Assembly (NCBI RefSeq): GCF_029910655.1
Contig: NZ_CP123897.1
Span: forward strand, 1,054,001 to 1,118,000
Origin: Methylomonas sp. UP202
Lineage (GTDB): Bacteria; Pseudomonadota; Gammaproteobacteria; Methylococcales; Methylomonadaceae
Direction: 5' to 3'
Length of the DNA stretch: 64,000 nt
The notes below the pieces were generated by a model, which was not told the DNA's origin, did no database searches, and was given only the letters and a program-made list of their open reading frames with translations. The translations under genes were made by a program, and so were the position numbers. The first letter of the stretch is position 1, and each line of letters begins with the position of its first letter. Of this stretch, positions 62,389-64,000 are shown piece by piece.

Positions 62389-62422
62389 GCCTCGCAATCC
62401 CCAGGGTTGCGAGGCTTTTTTT
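62389..62422 (+). terminator. Intrinsic terminator of the small peptide gene
   Basis: GCCTCGCAA and TTGCGAGGC pair perfectly around a nine-base loop and are followed by seven T residues. A second hairpin (CAAACGAA / TTCGTTTG, 62355-62380) lies just before it. It has no A-run on its left side, so it works for the plus strand only. Confidence 0.9.
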
Positions 62423-62444
62423 ACGCCTTCGAAATTTGATCTCA

Positions 62445-63779
62445 TCAGGCTTTTTTGGCCGGTAAGCCGCGCAGAAAGTTTAGCTTTTCTTTAATTTTAC
62501 TCTCCAACCCGCGTTCGACCGGAAAGTAATAACGGCGGTTTTGTAAGGCGTCGGGGAAATAATTTTCGCCAGCGGCGAATGCTTGATCTTCGTCGTGTGC
62601 GTAGCGATATTCGGCGCCATAGCCTAAATCCCGCATCAGACCGGTCGGTGCGTTTCGTAGATGCATTGGAACTTCCAGCGAGCCGCTTTTTTTGGCATCG
62701 ATCATTGCCGCCTTGTAGGCCGTGTAGACGGCGTTGCTTTTGGGTGCGCACGCAAGATAGGTTACCGCTTGCGCCAAAGCTAGCTCGCCTTCAGGGCTGC
62801 CCAGTCTTTCGTAGGCCTCGGTGGCGTTTAGCGCGAGTTGTAAGCCGCGCGGATCGGCGTTGCCGATGTCTTCGGCGGCCATTCGAATCACGCGTCGGGC
62901 AATGTAAAGCGGGTCGCAACCACCGTCCAGCATCCGGGCAAACCAATACAATGCCGCATCAGGATCGGTGCCGCGCACTGATTTGTGCAAAGCGGAGATT
63001 TGATCGTAAAAAATATCGCCGCGCTTGTCGAAGCGGTTTGCGTGGCCTTGCAGGACTTCGTCGATCATTCCAGGTTTAACGACTTCTCGTCCATCCACGG
63101 TCTCGGCTAGGTCGGCGGCAATTTGCAGAATATTCAAACTTCGTCGGGCGTCACCATCGGCGGCCTTGGCGATCATCGTCAGAGTTTCGCGGTCTATCTC
63201 GATCGGCCGCAGGCCCAAGCCGCGCTGTTTATCTCTTAGCGCACACTCCAGCAGTTCGATCAGCGCGTCGGTATCGAGGCTGCGCAGTACGTAGACTCGC
63301 AAGCGCGACAGCAGCGCGTTGTTCAGCTCGAACGACGGATTCTCGGTGGTGGCGCCGAACAGCACGATTGCGCCACTTTCGATGGGCGCCAACAACGAGT
63401 CCTGCTGACTCTTCGAAAAACGGTGAATTTCGTCGATGAATACGATGGTATTCAAGCCCTGTCGAGCCTTGATTTCTTCAGCCTCGCCCACGGCGGCGCG
63501 AATCTCCTTGACACCGGCCATCACCGCCGACAACTCGATGATATGGCTATGGGTCATGCCGGCGATAATCTTGGCCAGCGTGGTTTTGCCGACTCCCGGC
63601 GGTCCCCAAAATACCAGCGAATGCAACGCGCCGTTGTCGATAGCTGCCCTTAGCGATTTGCCTTTTGCCAGGAGGTGTTGTTGGCCGATAAATTCTTCAA
63701 GGCTGCTTGGTCGCATTTTGGCGGCTAGCGGCATATAGGCGTCGCGAGGACCGGAGTATTTGCTATTCATGAATGACAT
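62445..63779 (-). CDS. rarA: Replication-associated recombination protein RarA (MgsA)
   Basis: A 444-residue AAA+ ATPase close to the 447 of E. coli RarA. Motifs: MRPSSLEEFIGQQHLL at the start, Walker A GPPGVGKTT, Walker B IVFIDEIHRFSKSQQD, sensor 1 ATTENPSFELN, and the C-terminal part with KSVRGTDPDAALYW and RMLDGGCDPLYIARR. It acts at stalled replication forks. ATGs at 63779 and 63770 are both possible; 63797 is less likely. It is divergent from accA. Confidence 0.9.
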   Translation of the reverse strand: MSFMNSKYSGPRDAYMPLAAKMRPSSLEEFIGQQHLLAKGKSLRAAIDNGALHSLVFWGPPGVGKTTLAKIIAGMTHSHIIELSAVMAGVKEIRAAVGEAEEIKARQGLNTIVFIDEIHRFSKSQQDSLLAPIESGAIVLFGATTENPSFELNNALLSRLRVYVLRSLDTDALIELLECALRDKQRGLGLRPIEIDRETLTMIAKAADGDARRSLNILQIAADLAETVDGREVVKPGMIDEVLQGHANRFDKRGDIFYDQISALHKSVRGTDPDAALYWFARMLDGGCDPLYIARRVIRMAAEDIGNADPRGLQLALNATEAYERLGSPEGELALAQAVTYLACAPKSNAVYTAYKAAMIDAKKSGSLEVPMHLRNAPTGLMRDLGYGAEYRYAHDEDQAFAAGENYFPDALQNRRYYFPVERGLESKIKEKLNFLRGLPAKKA

Positions 63780-63904
63780 AAGCGTGACGGTGACCATAGG
63801 GGAGCGGTCGCACGCTAAGCGAAACCGCGGCCGAAATAGATAGGCAATATCGGCTTTTTTTAATAGAATTGCCGGCCATTTTAGAGATTCCGCTCCCGAA
63901 AGCC

Positions 63905-64000
63905 ATGGATTTAAAATTTCTTGATTTTGAACAGCCGATTGCCGAACTGCAAGCCAAGATTGAAGAGCTGCGCAAAGTCGAGCTAGACAACAACTTCGAT
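63905..64000 (+). CDS. accA: Acetyl-CoA carboxylase carboxyltransferase subunit alpha, N-terminal fragment
   Basis: The window ends after 32 codons. The visible start MDLKFLDFEQPIAELQAKIE is the conserved N-terminus of gammaproteobacterial AccA (E. coli: MSLNFLDFEQPIAELEAKI). AccA is part of the enzyme that makes malonyl-CoA for fatty acid synthesis. No catalytic part is visible. Confidence 0.88.
   Translation, partial: MDLKFLDFEQPIAELQAKIEELRKVELDNNFD

Overview
The window looks like chromosome from a gammaproteobacterial methanotroph of the Methylomonas type. This is inference: moderate GC, nine secreted proteins ending in a VPLPA-type C-terminal sorting signal, nitrogenase accessory genes, and housekeeping genes of gammaproteobacterial type (rapA, rarA, dnaKJ, recN). 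No rRNA, tRNA, CRISPR array or insertion sequence was seen.

Layout. (1) 1-12.6 kb is a tandemly duplicated array of exported proteins. It holds an unanchored family (A: 1-381, 7304-8284), a VPLPA-anchored family (B: four copies), a DUF1566-like VPLPA pair (C: 1510-3188) and membrane-anchored HEAT-repeat proteins (H: two full genes and one 5'-truncated copy), with decayed remnants and a shared interspersed repeat. (2) 13.3-29.1 kb is one biosynthetic gene cluster on the + strand: acyl-AMP ligase, two ScoE-like Fe(II)/2-oxoglutarate oxidases, an FcoT/ScoD-like thioesterase, two NRPS megasynthases and an ABC-2 permease. The first three enzyme types are the signature of isonitrile lipopeptide (INLP) pathways known from Actinobacteria. 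Here the ACP is fused to a ketosynthase and the first NRPS module, and the second NRPS ends in TE plus an ABC-transporter ATPase domain. INLPs bind metals, copper among them, so a copper-scavenging role in a methanotroph is attractive but unproven. (3) 29.7-33.9 kb holds three more VPLPA proteins (family D) and an Asp-box/dockerin-like secreted protein, probably one operon. (4) 34.4-46.2 kb is mixed core: DUF6494, a CPA2 antiporter, VanZ-like, DUF3999/DUF2339, a chemoreceptor with a heme c motif, a DMT exporter, recN and nadK. (5) 46.5-52.3 kb is the heat-shock block hrcA-grpE-dnaK-dnaJ-dapB with a CIRCE operator and a sigma-32-type promoter. (6) 52.4-59 kb: Nudix, rapA, PilZ, rhlE and a solitary modC. 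(7) 59.4-61.2 kb is a short operon (unknown protein, rhodanese, NafY/NifX-like) behind a NifA-type upstream site and a sigma-54 promoter. (8) The end holds a DUF2959 lipoprotein, a 54-residue membrane peptide gene, rarA and the start of accA.

How the parts connect. In the cluster the ligase is expected to load a fatty acid on the N-terminal ACP, the thioesterase and oxidases to install the isonitrile from glycine, and two nearly identical A domains to activate the same, probably basic, amino acid. TE releases the product, and the fused ATPase with the permease exports it. Families A, B and D share a core motif order and seem to be one superfamily lying on both sides of the cluster. All assignments were made by reading the sequence; no database search was run.
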